Under the pieces are notes generated by a model. It saw only the letters and a program-made list of their open reading frames with translations, searched no databases and was not told where the DNA came from. 26,717 nucleotides of DNA, taken from assembly GCA_003249625.1 (NCBI GenBank), contig QKII01000250.1:1-26717 (forward strand), read 5' to 3'. Shown one piece after another: positions 8,248-17,852 of the stretch. The translations under genes and the position numbers were made by a program. This DNA is from Propionivibrio sp. (GTDB lineage Bacteria; Pseudomonadota; Gammaproteobacteria; Burkholderiales; Rhodocyclaceae). Numbering within the stretch: position 1 is the first letter of the stretch; the number at the start of each line of letters is the position of its first letter.

Positions 8248-8261
8248 TGTAAGCGCGTACA
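8248..8261. promoter_or_regulatory. LacI-family operator O1
   Basis: TGTAAGCGCGTACA is a palindrome with one mismatched pair. It is close to the LacI/GalR-family form TGTAAGCGCTTACA and overlaps the -10 and presumed start of the TRAP operon promoter. Confidence 0.5.
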
Positions 8262-8287
8262 CTAGGTATCGACCAGGAGCATGTCAA
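8259..8287 (-). promoter_or_regulatory. promoter of TRAP/aldolase/kinase operon
   Basis: On the minus strand TTGACA (8287-8282) is followed by a 17-bp spacer and TAGTGT (8264-8259). The -35 is perfect and the -10 matches three of six bases. The -10 overlaps the palindrome at 8248-8261, a classical repressor arrangement. Confidence 0.45.
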
Positions 8288-8616
8288 CTACTTTTTTGGA
8301 GTTTTTAATCATTTTTGCAACCGCGTACATAGTGCAACAAGCATGCCTAAGGTATTTCAAACAGTGCCGATAATAGAAAGTCGCCGAACATGAAAACACC
8401 CCCTAGCCAGCAACAATTGAAGCCCCAAGAAAACATTAGAAAGATCTAACAAACCCAATTAGTTACATTAGAAAACTGATTTTTCGACACTTTTGTTGTT
8501 TATGCATCATGAAAACCATATTTTCTCTACTCAGACGAAAGAATTCGCTGATCGAGAACCCGGGGAGCAAGACCCCTAGAAAATTAACTTTTGTCGGTTG
8601 ATTTTCTGCACAGAAA

Positions 8617-8630
8617 TGGATGCGCTTGCA
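8617..8630. promoter_or_regulatory. LacI-family operator-like site O2
   Basis: TGGATGCGCTTGCA matches TGTAAGCGCTTACA at 11 of 14 positions. It overlaps the -35 of the proposed SDR promoter. Confidence 0.35.
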
Positions 8631-8654
8631 TTTTTACTGAAATTCTTGTATCTA
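8626..8654 (+). promoter_or_regulatory. candidate SDR promoter
   Basis: TTGCAT (8626-8631), a 17-bp spacer and TATCTA (8649-8654) lie between operator-like sites O2 and O3. Each hexamer matches its consensus at only about half the positions, so the call rests on spacing and operator context. Confidence 0.3.
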
Positions 8655-8664
8655 GACGCCGCAA

Positions 8665-8678
8665 TGGTCGCGCTTACA
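8665..8678. promoter_or_regulatory. LacI-family operator-like site O3
   Basis: TGGTCGCGCTTACA has a perfect right half-site. Its reverse complement shares the ten bases TGTAAGCGCG with O1. It lies just downstream of the proposed SDR -10. Confidence 0.4.
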
Positions 8679-8734
8679 TAGATCTTTCATTTCACAACAG
8701 GTATCACCAACTCACAAGACACGGGAGGAAAAAA

Positions 8735-9517
8735 ATGAACACGGAATTACAGGGGAAAACAGCCCTGATTACAGGAAGCACCGCAGGAGTGGGCTACAAA
8801 ATCGCGGAAATTTTCGCGACGAACGGAACCAATGTCGTGATCAATGGGCGCCGTGACGAGGCCGTCCAAAAGGCCGTCGATACACTTAGCGAATCATTCC
8901 CCAGCATTTGTGTTCAAGGCATTGCCGCAGATGTTGGAACTGCCGAAGGCGTACTGCAGGTCGTATCGCAATGCCCTCACGCGGACATTCTGATCAACAA
9001 CGTGGGGATCTATGGCTTCCATGATTTTCTGGAGACCCCGGATGATGAATGGAACCGCTATTTCGAAGTAAATGTAATGTCAGCAGTGCGCCTCATTCGC
9101 GAATATCTCCCCAAAATGCTTCGTCGATACTGGGGGAGAATTTTGCTGATTTCGTCCGAATGGGCTTTAAATATACCCGCGGACATGATCCCTTACGGAA
9201 TGACCAAATCATCGATTCTCTCGTTGACTCAAGGGATTTCGAAACGCATTGCAAGTACTGGCGTGACGATCAATTCAATTCTTCCGGGCCCAGTTCATGT
9301 GGAGAGTAGGCTTAAGCCGACGACATCACCATCAAATATCTGCCTCACCATGGAAGAAACAATTGCCTTTTCCGAGGGAAAAAACCGACACAAGGGCGAT
9401 CTGTCCTTTTATCGAATGGCGAGTCCAGATGAAGTCGCCGAAATTGCCCTGCATCTCTGTTTGACGCGAGGCTCCGGGAAGAACGGAACCTTCACCCATG
9501 TTGACGGGCACTTGTAA
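8735..9517 (+). CDS. SDR-family NAD(P)-dependent oxidoreductase
   Basis: This is a 260-residue classical short-chain dehydrogenase. The nucleotide-binding motif TGSTAGVG is at 13-20, NNVG at 88-91, the catalytic Ser at about 141, and Tyr154 and Lys158 in YGMTK. The C-terminus ends FTHVDGHL, not the common DGG form. GGGAGG lies just before ATG 8735, which rules out the longer upstream frame. It is transcribed divergently from the TRAP operon, with shared operator-like palindromes between them. It therefore probably oxidises the imported substrate or an intermediate on the way to the 2-keto-3-deoxy acid. It does not look like KduD by its motifs, and specificity cannot be assigned. Confidence 0.92.
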   Translation: MNTELQGKTALITGSTAGVGYKIAEIFATNGTNVVINGRRDEAVQKAVDTLSESFPSICVQGIAADVGTAEGVLQVVSQCPHADILINNVGIYGFHDFLETPDDEWNRYFEVNVMSAVRLIREYLPKMLRRYWGRILLISSEWALNIPADMIPYGMTKSSILSLTQGISKRIASTGVTINSILPGPVHVESRLKPTTSPSNICLTMEETIAFSEGKNRHKGDLSFYRMASPDEVAEIALHLCLTRGSGKNGTFTHVDGHL

Positions 9518-9642
9518 TCGTTACAGCGAGGGAAAGACCGATTGTAGTGCAAGAACGAACCATTCCAATTTAGATGGAGACACCATCTCAGAACATGTGA
9601 GAGGCGCTTCACCAAAATTATTAGCAAGCATCCTGACACCTA

Positions 9643-10119
9643 TTGAAAAGCAGAAATCCTACGGAAAAGACAGTCCTCAGATGGATTAGCCAAGGCTATG
9701 GCCAAGGACATGGATTAGCGTACAAGCCGTTCTTTTACGTCCGCGACGTTCCCTCACGGGGGCGATCAGCAATTCTTGAAGGACTCAAGCTCCCTAGAAA
9801 ACACCACTACTTCTCCGATGTGGAGTACCACTACCACCTGCTCGCGGAATACGCTGATGGTGTGCTCGAAATCAGAGAGCAGTACGCCCTGCTACCACGA
9901 GATGAAACCCAAATGATTGCCGACCGGCTCGGTATTGCCCATCCGGTGTATTCAACTACACGGGTACAGCGTGTTCTCACCTCCGATCTCGTGCTCACAA
10001 TAAAGAGAGAAAATGAAATCAGTCTGACTGTTCTTTGCTGCAACCGACTTTCCTTCGAATCAAGCACTCGTCACTCTTCAACTGCTTACACTGGCGGCGA
10101 GCAAGCTATCGGATGACTT
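9643..10119 (+). pseudogene. tnsA: truncated TnsA-like Tn7 transposase endonuclease
   Basis: The first 115 or so residues align with Tn7 TnsA: GYGQGHGLAYKPFF, DVPSRGRS, HHYFSDVE, LEIREQYALLP, GIAHPV and VLTSD. TnsA makes the 5' strand cuts at transposon ends. Two of its three catalytic residues are in place (E61 in SDVE and D115 in TSD). The Lys of the QVKP region and the whole C-terminal domain are gone. After residue about 125 the frame runs into unrelated sequence that overlaps the start of the cyclase-like gene. The start is a TTG without a ribosome-binding site, so the N-terminus is also uncertain. It probably cannot cut. No tnsB or tnsC follows, which places the deletion junction near 10005-10030. 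Confidence 0.85.
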
Positions 10120-10512
10120 TTGCGGTCTCGGCATAGTTTTCTACAAATCGCTCGCAGCGTTGCCGTTCCTACCCTTGGAAATAGCTGGGAGCGAGAGTTT
10201 TGATCTACCGGTTTCCGATCTCAGCGCTATAAGCGAAGTGTTAGCGCGAGTAGCGAGGAAATCTTCTTACTGGCACGATGGTTTTCACTTTGTGCAAACA
10301 GATCCGGTACGCCTTACCCACCTTAGCCAATTCATCGCCCCCCCTTGCCTGATAAGGGGCAGGTACTGCCACGTGCAAGCGGAGCCCGTCACATGACGGC
10401 ACTACTCGCATCTCGGGTCAGTGGGATCGTAACAGTAGGCCTGCTAACGCAGGAACGCGTCGTATCTATTTACGAATCTGGATCGCTGACGTTAAACGAG
10501 GCGACCTCATGA
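10013..10512 (+). pseudogene. DisA_N/DAC-like nucleotidyl cyclase gene, interrupted
   Basis: Two frames together give a domain of about 166 residues like diadenylate cyclases. The first has LFFAATDFPSNQALVTLQLL, FCGLGIVFY and SSYWHDGFHFV (DGF at the DGA position, residues 89-91). The second has LPRASGARHMTALLAS (RH at the RHR position), then GIVTVG and VVSIYESGSL. AAAGAGAG precedes ATG 10013, but codon 5 is TGA (10025-10027). At a run of seven C (10338-10344) the reading must shift by -1 from the first frame to the second. GCC CCC CCT there is a classical slippery heptamer. The final stop overlaps the effector start (ATGATG). It may be a pseudogene, phase-variable, recoded, or affected by sequence error. 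The DGF and RHM variants also leave catalysis in doubt. Confidence 0.55.
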
Positions 10513-11174
10513 TGCCGGTTAGCCTAACCTACGCTGACTTACTACGCCTAATTCGTGTATCCATGGTTGTTGCATTTTTTGTAGCTGTTCTAATCCTGTT
10601 ATTTCGGCTTAGCGCGCTACAGGCAACTCCATTGAAAGTTCTCGTACAAACTGCTTCAACTGCTATCGGCATCCCGCCTTTGCTTGTACTAGCATTCTCC
10701 AAGTTGAATTGGACTCACCCTTGGCTCGCTTTTCTATTGGGCCGCCGTATGGTTCATGGCTTGTGGTGGGGCGAGCTATATACGGAATTCAGGTCCGCAG
10801 ACACCGCCCAGCCGATGGCCCCTATACAAATCGCATTTGTGATCAAGCAGACCTATTTCTTCCTCACGATTCAGTCCTATACAGCTATGCAGCCTGCACA
10901 TTCGACGCTCGAGACCTTAGTCGTAGAGCCCAGAAGTGCCCGAGCGCAGTTGCAATATGTCTTCGAAATGCAGCGTCTATACTTGGGTGAGAACAAGATC
11001 ACCACAGGATACGGCAACCTCCGCCTGACCTCGGGCGATTCGCGGCTTGAGGGACACTACTGGACTAACTCACCAACCCGTGGCTGGGTTCAGCTTGCTT
11101 TGATCACGCGTAACTGTGACGGAATCGATTCCTTTGCCGATGCCCAACGGGTCAAAGAGGAGCAAATGAAATGA
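10509..11174 (+). CDS. Cap15-like two-TM beta-barrel membrane effector
   Basis: This is a 221-residue protein with two hydrophobic helices (about 14-33 and 43-62). A beta-rich domain from residue 82 to 201 follows, starting VHGLWWGEL and containing IAFVIKQTYFFLTIQSYTAM and RLEGHYW. This is the layout of Cap15 (S-2TM-beta) effectors of CBASS immunity, in which a small beta-barrel binds a cyclic nucleotide and the helices damage the inner membrane. Its ATG overlaps the stop of the cyclase-like gene, so the two are translationally coupled. An alternative start is the second ATG (10512). It reads intact and lies about 200 bp from the element's right end. Cap15 normally sits next to a CD-NTase, and here the partner looks DisA-like. 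Confidence 0.7.
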   Translation: MMPVSLTYADLLRLIRVSMVVAFFVAVLILLFRLSALQATPLKVLVQTASTAIGIPPLLVLAFSKLNWTHPWLAFLLGRRMVHGLWWGELYTEFRSADTAQPMAPIQIAFVIKQTYFFLTIQSYTAMQPAHSTLETLVVEPRSARAQLQYVFEMQRLYLGENKITTGYGNLRLTSGDSRLEGHYWTNSPTRGWVQLALITRNCDGIDSFADAQRVKEEQMK

Positions 11175-11251
11175 ACGCTCCCCGATTTATGGACAATAAC
11201 CAGAAATTCGGGAATGCTGTAGCCTAGTTCATAGGTGTCTTCTGCTTCACC

Positions 11252-11387
11252 GTTGACAACTATTTTGTCTACGAATATCGCCAGCTTATCCGCTCCCCTC
11301 CCAACTGACAAAATTCATTGTCTACATTGGCACGCTAAGTCATTGGTTTTTATTACGTGCGAATGACAACAACTATTGTCCACTGGC
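11252..11387 (-). repeat. right-end transposase-binding repeats (three)
   Basis: Read on the minus strand from the terminus inward, the sites are GGACAATAGTTGTTGTCA (11381-11364), GACAATGAATTTTGTCA (11322-11306) and GACAAAATAGTTGTCAAC (11269-11252). The last contains GACAAAATAGTTG, identical to the core I recall for Tn7 right-end TnsB sites, and ends TTGTCAAC like left site three. Wider spacing here and tight spacing at the left give asymmetric ends. Confidence 0.7.
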
Positions 11388-11393
11388 AAGGAT
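11388..11393. repeat. right target-site duplication AAGGAT
   Basis: This is a direct copy of 785-790 and immediately follows the inverted terminus (ATTGTCCACTGGC). Confidence 0.75.
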
Positions 11394-11411
11394 CGTGTTC
11401 GAAAAGCGGCG

Positions 11412-11440
11412 ATTATAAAAGAGATTGGTGTTACTGCTGA
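11412..11440 (-). promoter_or_regulatory. displaced native ssb promoter
   Basis: On the minus strand a perfect TATAAT (11417-11412) lies just beyond the MFS stop codon, with a weak -35 (TCAGCA) 17 bp upstream. Joining 11394 to the ssb side of the target repeat restores a leader of about 30 nt that ends at the GGGAG ribosome-binding site and ATG of ssb. In the present arrangement it points into the right end of the mobile element. Confidence 0.6.
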
Positions 11441-12603
11441 CGCCCATGCACCGGGAATGGCATGGTCAGTCCAAGCACCAGCCAAACCAGCAGAATCAGG
11501 CCGCAAACACTCCAGACAGCCGTCGGCCCGCCCAGCCGGGCCAGCCAGCCGCCGGTCACTCCGCCCAGAAACAGGCCAAGCGACTGTGTGGTGTTGTAGA
11601 TTCCCAGCGCAGCCCCCTTGGCATGCGCCGGCGCCACGCGCGAGATCAACGACGGCTGCACTGCTTCGAGGATATTGAAGGCAACGAAAAACAGGGTCAA
11701 CCAGAGGAACAACCCGGACACATGCCCGCCAAATCCCGCAAAGCCGGCTTGAACGAGCAACAGCAACGAGATGGCCGCATTGAACACAAGTCTCATCCGA
11801 CCGCCTTTCTCCGCGGCAATGATCGCCGGCACCATGACGACGAACGACAGCAGCACGGCCGGCAGGTACATCTTCCAGTGCTCGCCGACCGGCAGCCCGC
11901 CCGCCCCGACCAGCATCGACGGCAACACGACCCACATCGCCGTTTGCGCAAAATGCAGGCTGAACACGCCGAAATTCAGGCGAAGCAAGGCTCTGTCGCG
12001 CAGAACTTCGGAAAATTTGGCCCCGCCCGGCTGGCGACGTACCAGCGGCGCGTCCGGGACCAGTTTCTTGACGATGTAGATGGCGAACAGAGACAGCGAG
12101 CCCGTCAGCGAGAAAATGCCGGGCATGCCGACCCCTGCATAGAGCAACGGCGCCACAACCATCGACAGAGCGAAGGTCAGGCCGATCGACGAGCCAATCA
12201 TCGCCATCACCTTGGTCAAGTGCTGCGGACGCGTCAGGTCCGCGGCCAGCGCCGTTACTGCCGCCGATACCGCACCCGCGCCCTGTAAAGCGCGGCCGAT
12301 GATGATGCCCTGAATGTCAGTCGAAACCGCCGCTGTGAAGCTGCCGATGGCGAACACGAACAGGCCGAAAAAAATTACGGGCTTGCGACCGAAACGGTCA
12401 GAGGCCACGCCGTAGGCGATCTGGAAAAGCGCCTGGGTCAACCCATAGGCCCCCAGCGCCATGCCGACCAGCATGACGTTATCCCCCGACGGCAAGTGGC
12501 GCGCATGGACGGCGAACACCGGCAGGATCAGGAACAGCCCGAGCATGCGCAGGGCGAAGACGAAGGACAGGATCATCCCCGAATAGCGCTCGTCGGAACT
12601 CAT
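11431..12603 (-). CDS. MFS transporter, YajR-like
   Basis: This is a 390-residue major facilitator with 11-12 hydrophobic helices. The N-terminal half starts [20 protein letters not shown]. The MFS motif A is [12 protein letters not shown] between helices 2 and 3, and [19 protein letters not shown] lies in helices 4-5. These features match the YajR group, a proton-driven efflux family of unknown substrate, though without the extra C-terminal cytosolic domain of E. coli YajR. The start at 12603 (MSSDERYSG) follows the family start. ATG 12627 and TTG 12699 are in frame but lack ribosome-binding sites. It is divergent from uvrA. Before the island arrived its 3' end abutted the ssb promoter. Confidence 0.88.
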   Translation of the reverse strand: MSSDERYSGMILSFVFALRMLGLFLILPVFAVHARHLPSGDNVMLVGMALGAYGLTQALFQIAYGVASDRFGRKPVIFFGLFVFAIGSFTAAVSTDIQGIIIGRALQGAGAVSAAVTALAADLTRPQHLTKVMAMIGSSIGLTFALSMVVAPLLYAGVGMPGIFSLTGSLSLFAIYIVKKLVPDAPLVRRQPGGAKFSEVLRDRALLRLNFGVFSLHFAQTAMWVVLPSMLVGAGGLPVGEHWKMYLPAVLLSFVVMVPAIIAAEKGGRMRLVFNAAISLLLLVQAGFAGFGGHVSGLFLWLTLFFVAFNILEAVQPSLISRVAPAHAKGAALGIYNTTQSLGLFLGGVTGGWLARLGGPTAVWSVCGLILLVWLVLGLTMPFPVHGRQQ

Positions 12604-12750
12604 CGATTCGTGTGTGGGAGAAAGCATCGGAATGGACTCAACCGCGGACGGGGAAAAGACCCTGGAACAATGGAGGAGTTCAGGCGGTCGTATTGGCAAA
12701 ATTTCCCGCGTATATTAGCAGGTTTGCTTTTTCGGCCTCCCACCCTCCCC

Positions 12751-15597
<2,847 letters not shown>

Positions 15598-15748
15598 CAG
15601 AATCCGACCCGCCGCGCGGAAAAAACAACATTTTTTACGTGCCCGGGCGGATTTCAAGGGTTTCCCCTCTTCCATTCAAGCCAGCGAAGTGCAAGAATCG
15701 CTGCGGAGTTTCCACCACGACTCTCGACAATCAACAACAGGAGATACC

Positions 15749-16045
15749 ATGAACAAGTCTGAATTGATCGACGCAATCGCTGAGAAAACAGAGCTGTCCA
15801 AAGTAGCATCCGGCAAGGCGCTTGACGCCGTCCTCGAAACCATCGTTCAGGCTGTCGCCAAGGGTGACGCAATAAGCCTCGTCGGTTTTGGCTCCTTCAA
15901 GGCTGCCGCACGCGCCGCCCGTGAAGGAAAGAACCCGAAGACGGGCGAAAAGATCAAGATCCCGGCCACCACGGTTCCCAAGTTCTCCGCCGGCGCATCG
16001 TTCAAGGCCGCCGTCGCCGCTCCCAAGGGCAAGAAGAAGAAGTAA
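15749..16045 (+). CDS. hupB: HU-family DNA-binding protein
   Basis: This is a 98-residue nucleoid protein. The dimerisation helices start MNKSELIDAIAEKTELSK. The DNA-binding arm follows the VGFGSF segment, with the signature GKNPKTGEKIKIPATTVPKF that includes the intercalating Pro. A short Ala/Lys tail (APKGKKKK) extends past the typical 90 residues, as in several betaproteobacterial HU proteins. AACAGGAG lies before ATG 15749. It bends and compacts DNA as a homo- or heterodimer. It is monocistronic, with a strong terminator right after it. An IHF subunit is less likely because the arm sequence is HU-like. Confidence 0.93.
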   Translation: MNKSELIDAIAEKTELSKVASGKALDAVLETIVQAVAKGDAISLVGFGSFKAAARAAREGKNPKTGEKIKIPATTVPKFSAGASFKAAVAAPKGKKKK

Positions 16046-16064
16046 TCCGTATCTCCTGTCAGCG

Positions 16065-16095
16065 AAAAGGGCTTGCCGATTGGCAAGCCCTTTTT
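16065..16095 (+). terminator. rho-independent terminator after HU gene
   Basis: A 13-bp stem (AAAAGGGCTTGCC with GGCAAGCCCTTTT), a GATT loop and a T tract lie 19 bp after the HU stop codon. Confidence 0.92.
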
Positions 16096-16280
16096 GTTTG
16101 TGCGCTCCCGTTCTCATTCGGGCGATTCGGTCGAAGCTCCGTATTTCCCGCAATTCATTGCACAAATTACGGATGCACAAAAAACGCACTGTTTGGGAAC
16201 ATGCCGTCGTTCAAGTCGGCGACGCAGCAATTTCAGAAGATAACCGACACCAAACAATCGACAAGAAAAAGGAAATATGG

Positions 16281-16673
16281 ATGGGCGCACTACATGAGGA
16301 AGCAACAGGACCTGGAGAACAATTGCTGGCGATTCGCGGACTTCAGACCAGGGAGGCCCTGGCACGCTTCGCCGGTGACGCAAAACGCTACCAACACTGG
16401 CTGGCTGAATTCACCACGCACGGCCCCGCAGCAACTGCACAAATCCGCAACGCGATCGAGCACGGGACAAAAGATACCGCCATTGACCTCGTTCATTCGC
16501 TGAAGGGACGCGTCGGCATGCTCGGCATGTCCGAGCTCCACTCGATCGCCCTGTCGCTCGAAATGAGCCTGCGCAATCACGAGCCAACATGCCTGTGGCT
16601 GGAGGAACTGGAACGCACAACCACTGAAATATGTCAGGAAATCGCTGACGCGCTGGCGATTAGCGCAACGTAA
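16281..16673 (+). CDS. Hpt-domain phosphotransfer protein
   Basis: This is a 130-residue stand-alone histidine phosphotransfer domain of four helices. The phospho-accepting motif is DLVHSLKGRVGMLGM, with His72. AAGGAAA precedes ATG 16281. The frame is open much further upstream, but that part overlaps the HU gene. The next gene on the strand is a response regulator 53 bp away, and a chemosensory cluster follows. It probably relays phosphate between a hybrid kinase encoded elsewhere and the downstream receiver. No kinase core is present. Confidence 0.82.
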   Translation: MGALHEEATGPGEQLLAIRGLQTREALARFAGDAKRYQHWLAEFTTHGPAATAQIRNAIEHGTKDTAIDLVHSLKGRVGMLGMSELHSIALSLEMSLRNHEPTCLWLEELERTTTEICQEIADALAISAT

Positions 16674-16726
16674 CACCTAACCATTTACCGCTGAACACCA
16701 CCATCGAACCAGGAGCTGAAACCATC

Positions 16727-17833
16727 ATGAGCGAGTCTTTCAATGTATTCGTCGTAGACGATGACCCGCTTGTTCTCGACATCATCACTGCCATCCTCGA
16801 GCCGGATTGCCATATCCGCACCTTCGACAGCGCCGAGGCATGCCAAGACGCAATGGATTCAACCCGACCCGACCTTTTTTTCCTCGACGTAAACCTGCCA
16901 GGCATGGATGGTTTCACCCTTTGCCGGGAAATCAAGGCCAAAACGGAACTCCGACAAACGCCGGTGATCTTCGTGTCGGCGCACGACACGATCGAGGAAC
17001 GCGTCCGTGGCTACGACGCCGGCGGCGAGGACTTCATCGTCAAGCCGTTCGAACCGGAGGAACTACTGCGCAAGCTGAAGGTCGCGCAAAACATGATTTT
17101 CAGCCAGCGTTCGCTCACGGAACAGGTCCGCGAGGCGGAACAGCTCTCGTCGCTGGTCATGGCCAGCATGGACGAAACCGGCATCCTGCTGCAGTTCATG
17201 AGCAAGCTGATCGCCATGGACAGCCAGCGCGAAATCGCCGATGAACTGCTCGAACTGTTGCGTCGTTACCGGCTCGACGGCGTCGTTCAGACGCGCGCCG
17301 GCAACGAGGTGCTTACCGTCAGCGCCGCCGGTGTCGATCTGCCGCTGGAAGTCGCGATCATCGAACACGTGCGAAAACAGGGGCGGATCTTCGAATTCAG
17401 CCGGCGCAGCGTGCATAACTTCGAACGCGTCACGCTGATGATCAACAACCTGCCGCTCGAAGACCCAGACTACTGCGGCCGGCTCCGCGATCACCTCTCC
17501 GTCGCCGCACAGGGCGCCGACTCACGTCTCAAGGCCATCCAGGACGAACAAGGCGTCCAGTCCGCCTTGAGCAGCGTCGGCAGTACACTACGCGAACTCC
17601 GCGATGCGCATCAGCGTAGCGCCGCCGATAGCACCATGCTGATCAACGCACTACAGGACACGCTTCTGAACTCGTTCTACAAGCTAGGATTGACGGACAA
17701 TCAGGAGCGTTTCCTGCAAAACATGGTCAGCGACTTCATGGCACGCATGGCCGAATTGCTCAATCGCGGATTGCACACTCAGGACACCCTGCAGCGTCTG
17801 AATGACCGCCTTGAACAACTGCGCAGTTCCTGA
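16727..17833 (+). CDS. response regulator with GAF-like output region
   Basis: This is a 368-residue protein. The receiver domain is at residues 5-122: acidic pair D12/D13, phospho-acceptor D54 (FFLDVNLPGMDG), Ser84 and K106 (VKPF). A short coiled-coil linker follows (about 128-165). After it comes a region of roughly 110 residues (LLELLRRYRLDGVVQTR onward) that looks GAF-like but is not a clear match, then an alpha-helical C-terminus. There is no DNA-binding, GGDEF or EAL domain. It is 19 bp upstream of cheD, so it belongs to the chemosensory operon, where it may act as a phosphate-controlled scaffold. The output function is not recognised. Confidence 0.85.
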   Translation: MSESFNVFVVDDDPLVLDIITAILEPDCHIRTFDSAEACQDAMDSTRPDLFFLDVNLPGMDGFTLCREIKAKTELRQTPVIFVSAHDTIEERVRGYDAGGEDFIVKPFEPEELLRKLKVAQNMIFSQRSLTEQVREAEQLSSLVMASMDETGILLQFMSKLIAMDSQREIADELLELLRRYRLDGVVQTRAGNEVLTVSAAGVDLPLEVAIIEHVRKQGRIFEFSRRSVHNFERVTLMINNLPLEDPDYCGRLRDHLSVAAQGADSRLKAIQDEQGVQSALSSVGSTLRELRDAHQRSAADSTMLINALQDTLLNSFYKLGLTDNQERFLQNMVSDFMARMAELLNRGLHTQDTLQRLNDRLEQLRSS

Positions 17834-17852
17834 CAACACCCGGAGATTCACT

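Larger units (their letters stand above)
8043..8734. promoter_or_regulatory. divergent control region between TRAP operon and SDR gene
   Basis: A 690-bp A+T-rich intergenic region contains no supported gene. It holds a minus-strand promoter for dctQMP and downstream genes, a candidate plus-strand promoter for the SDR gene, and three related LacI-type palindromes, listed separately. A frame extending from 8591 into the SDR gene was rejected because the well-placed ribosome-binding site is at 8723-8729. Confidence 0.6.
791..11387. mobile_element. Tn7-like element (decayed), about 10.6 kb
   Basis: The boundaries are seen in the sequence. The left end starts GCGCGTGGACAAT, and the right end read on the minus strand starts GCCAGTGGACAAT, so the two are inverted. 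Each end carries three GACAA-type sites like the TnsB sites of Tn7, and AAGGAT flanks both. The interior is visibly more A+T rich than its surroundings and holds accessory genes plus a tnsA fragment. Closing the gap rejoins a TATAAT box to the ssb ribosome-binding site with a normal spacing, which independently supports the boundaries. No TnsB, TnsC, TniQ/TnsD or TnsE is present. The tnsA fragment sits inside, pointing at the nearer end, whereas in Tn7 tnsA starts at the right end and reads inward. This implies deletion, rearrangement or nested elements. Confidence 0.75.

Noticed and set aside
10160..10396. Separate 78-codon gene starting at TTG 10160
   Set aside because: Homology-like sequence continues upstream in the same frame and downstream in another. 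It is better read as part of one interrupted cyclase-like gene.
11090..11311. 73-codon minus-strand frame downstream of the effector gene
   Set aside because: It starts with TTG without a ribosome-binding site, overlaps the effector 3' end, and spans transposon end repeats.
12496..12750. 85-codon N-terminal extension of uvrA
   Set aside because: It overlaps the divergent MFS gene, and the family start is at 12751.
15888..16280. Long N-terminal extension of the Hpt gene
   Set aside because: It overlaps the HU gene and its terminator. A ribosome-binding site places the start at 16281.
16095..16280. Flagellar sigma-28 promoter ahead of the chemosensory cluster
   Set aside because: No sequence close to TAAA-N15-GCCGATAA was found. 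The nearby GCCGAT lies within the terminator hairpin.
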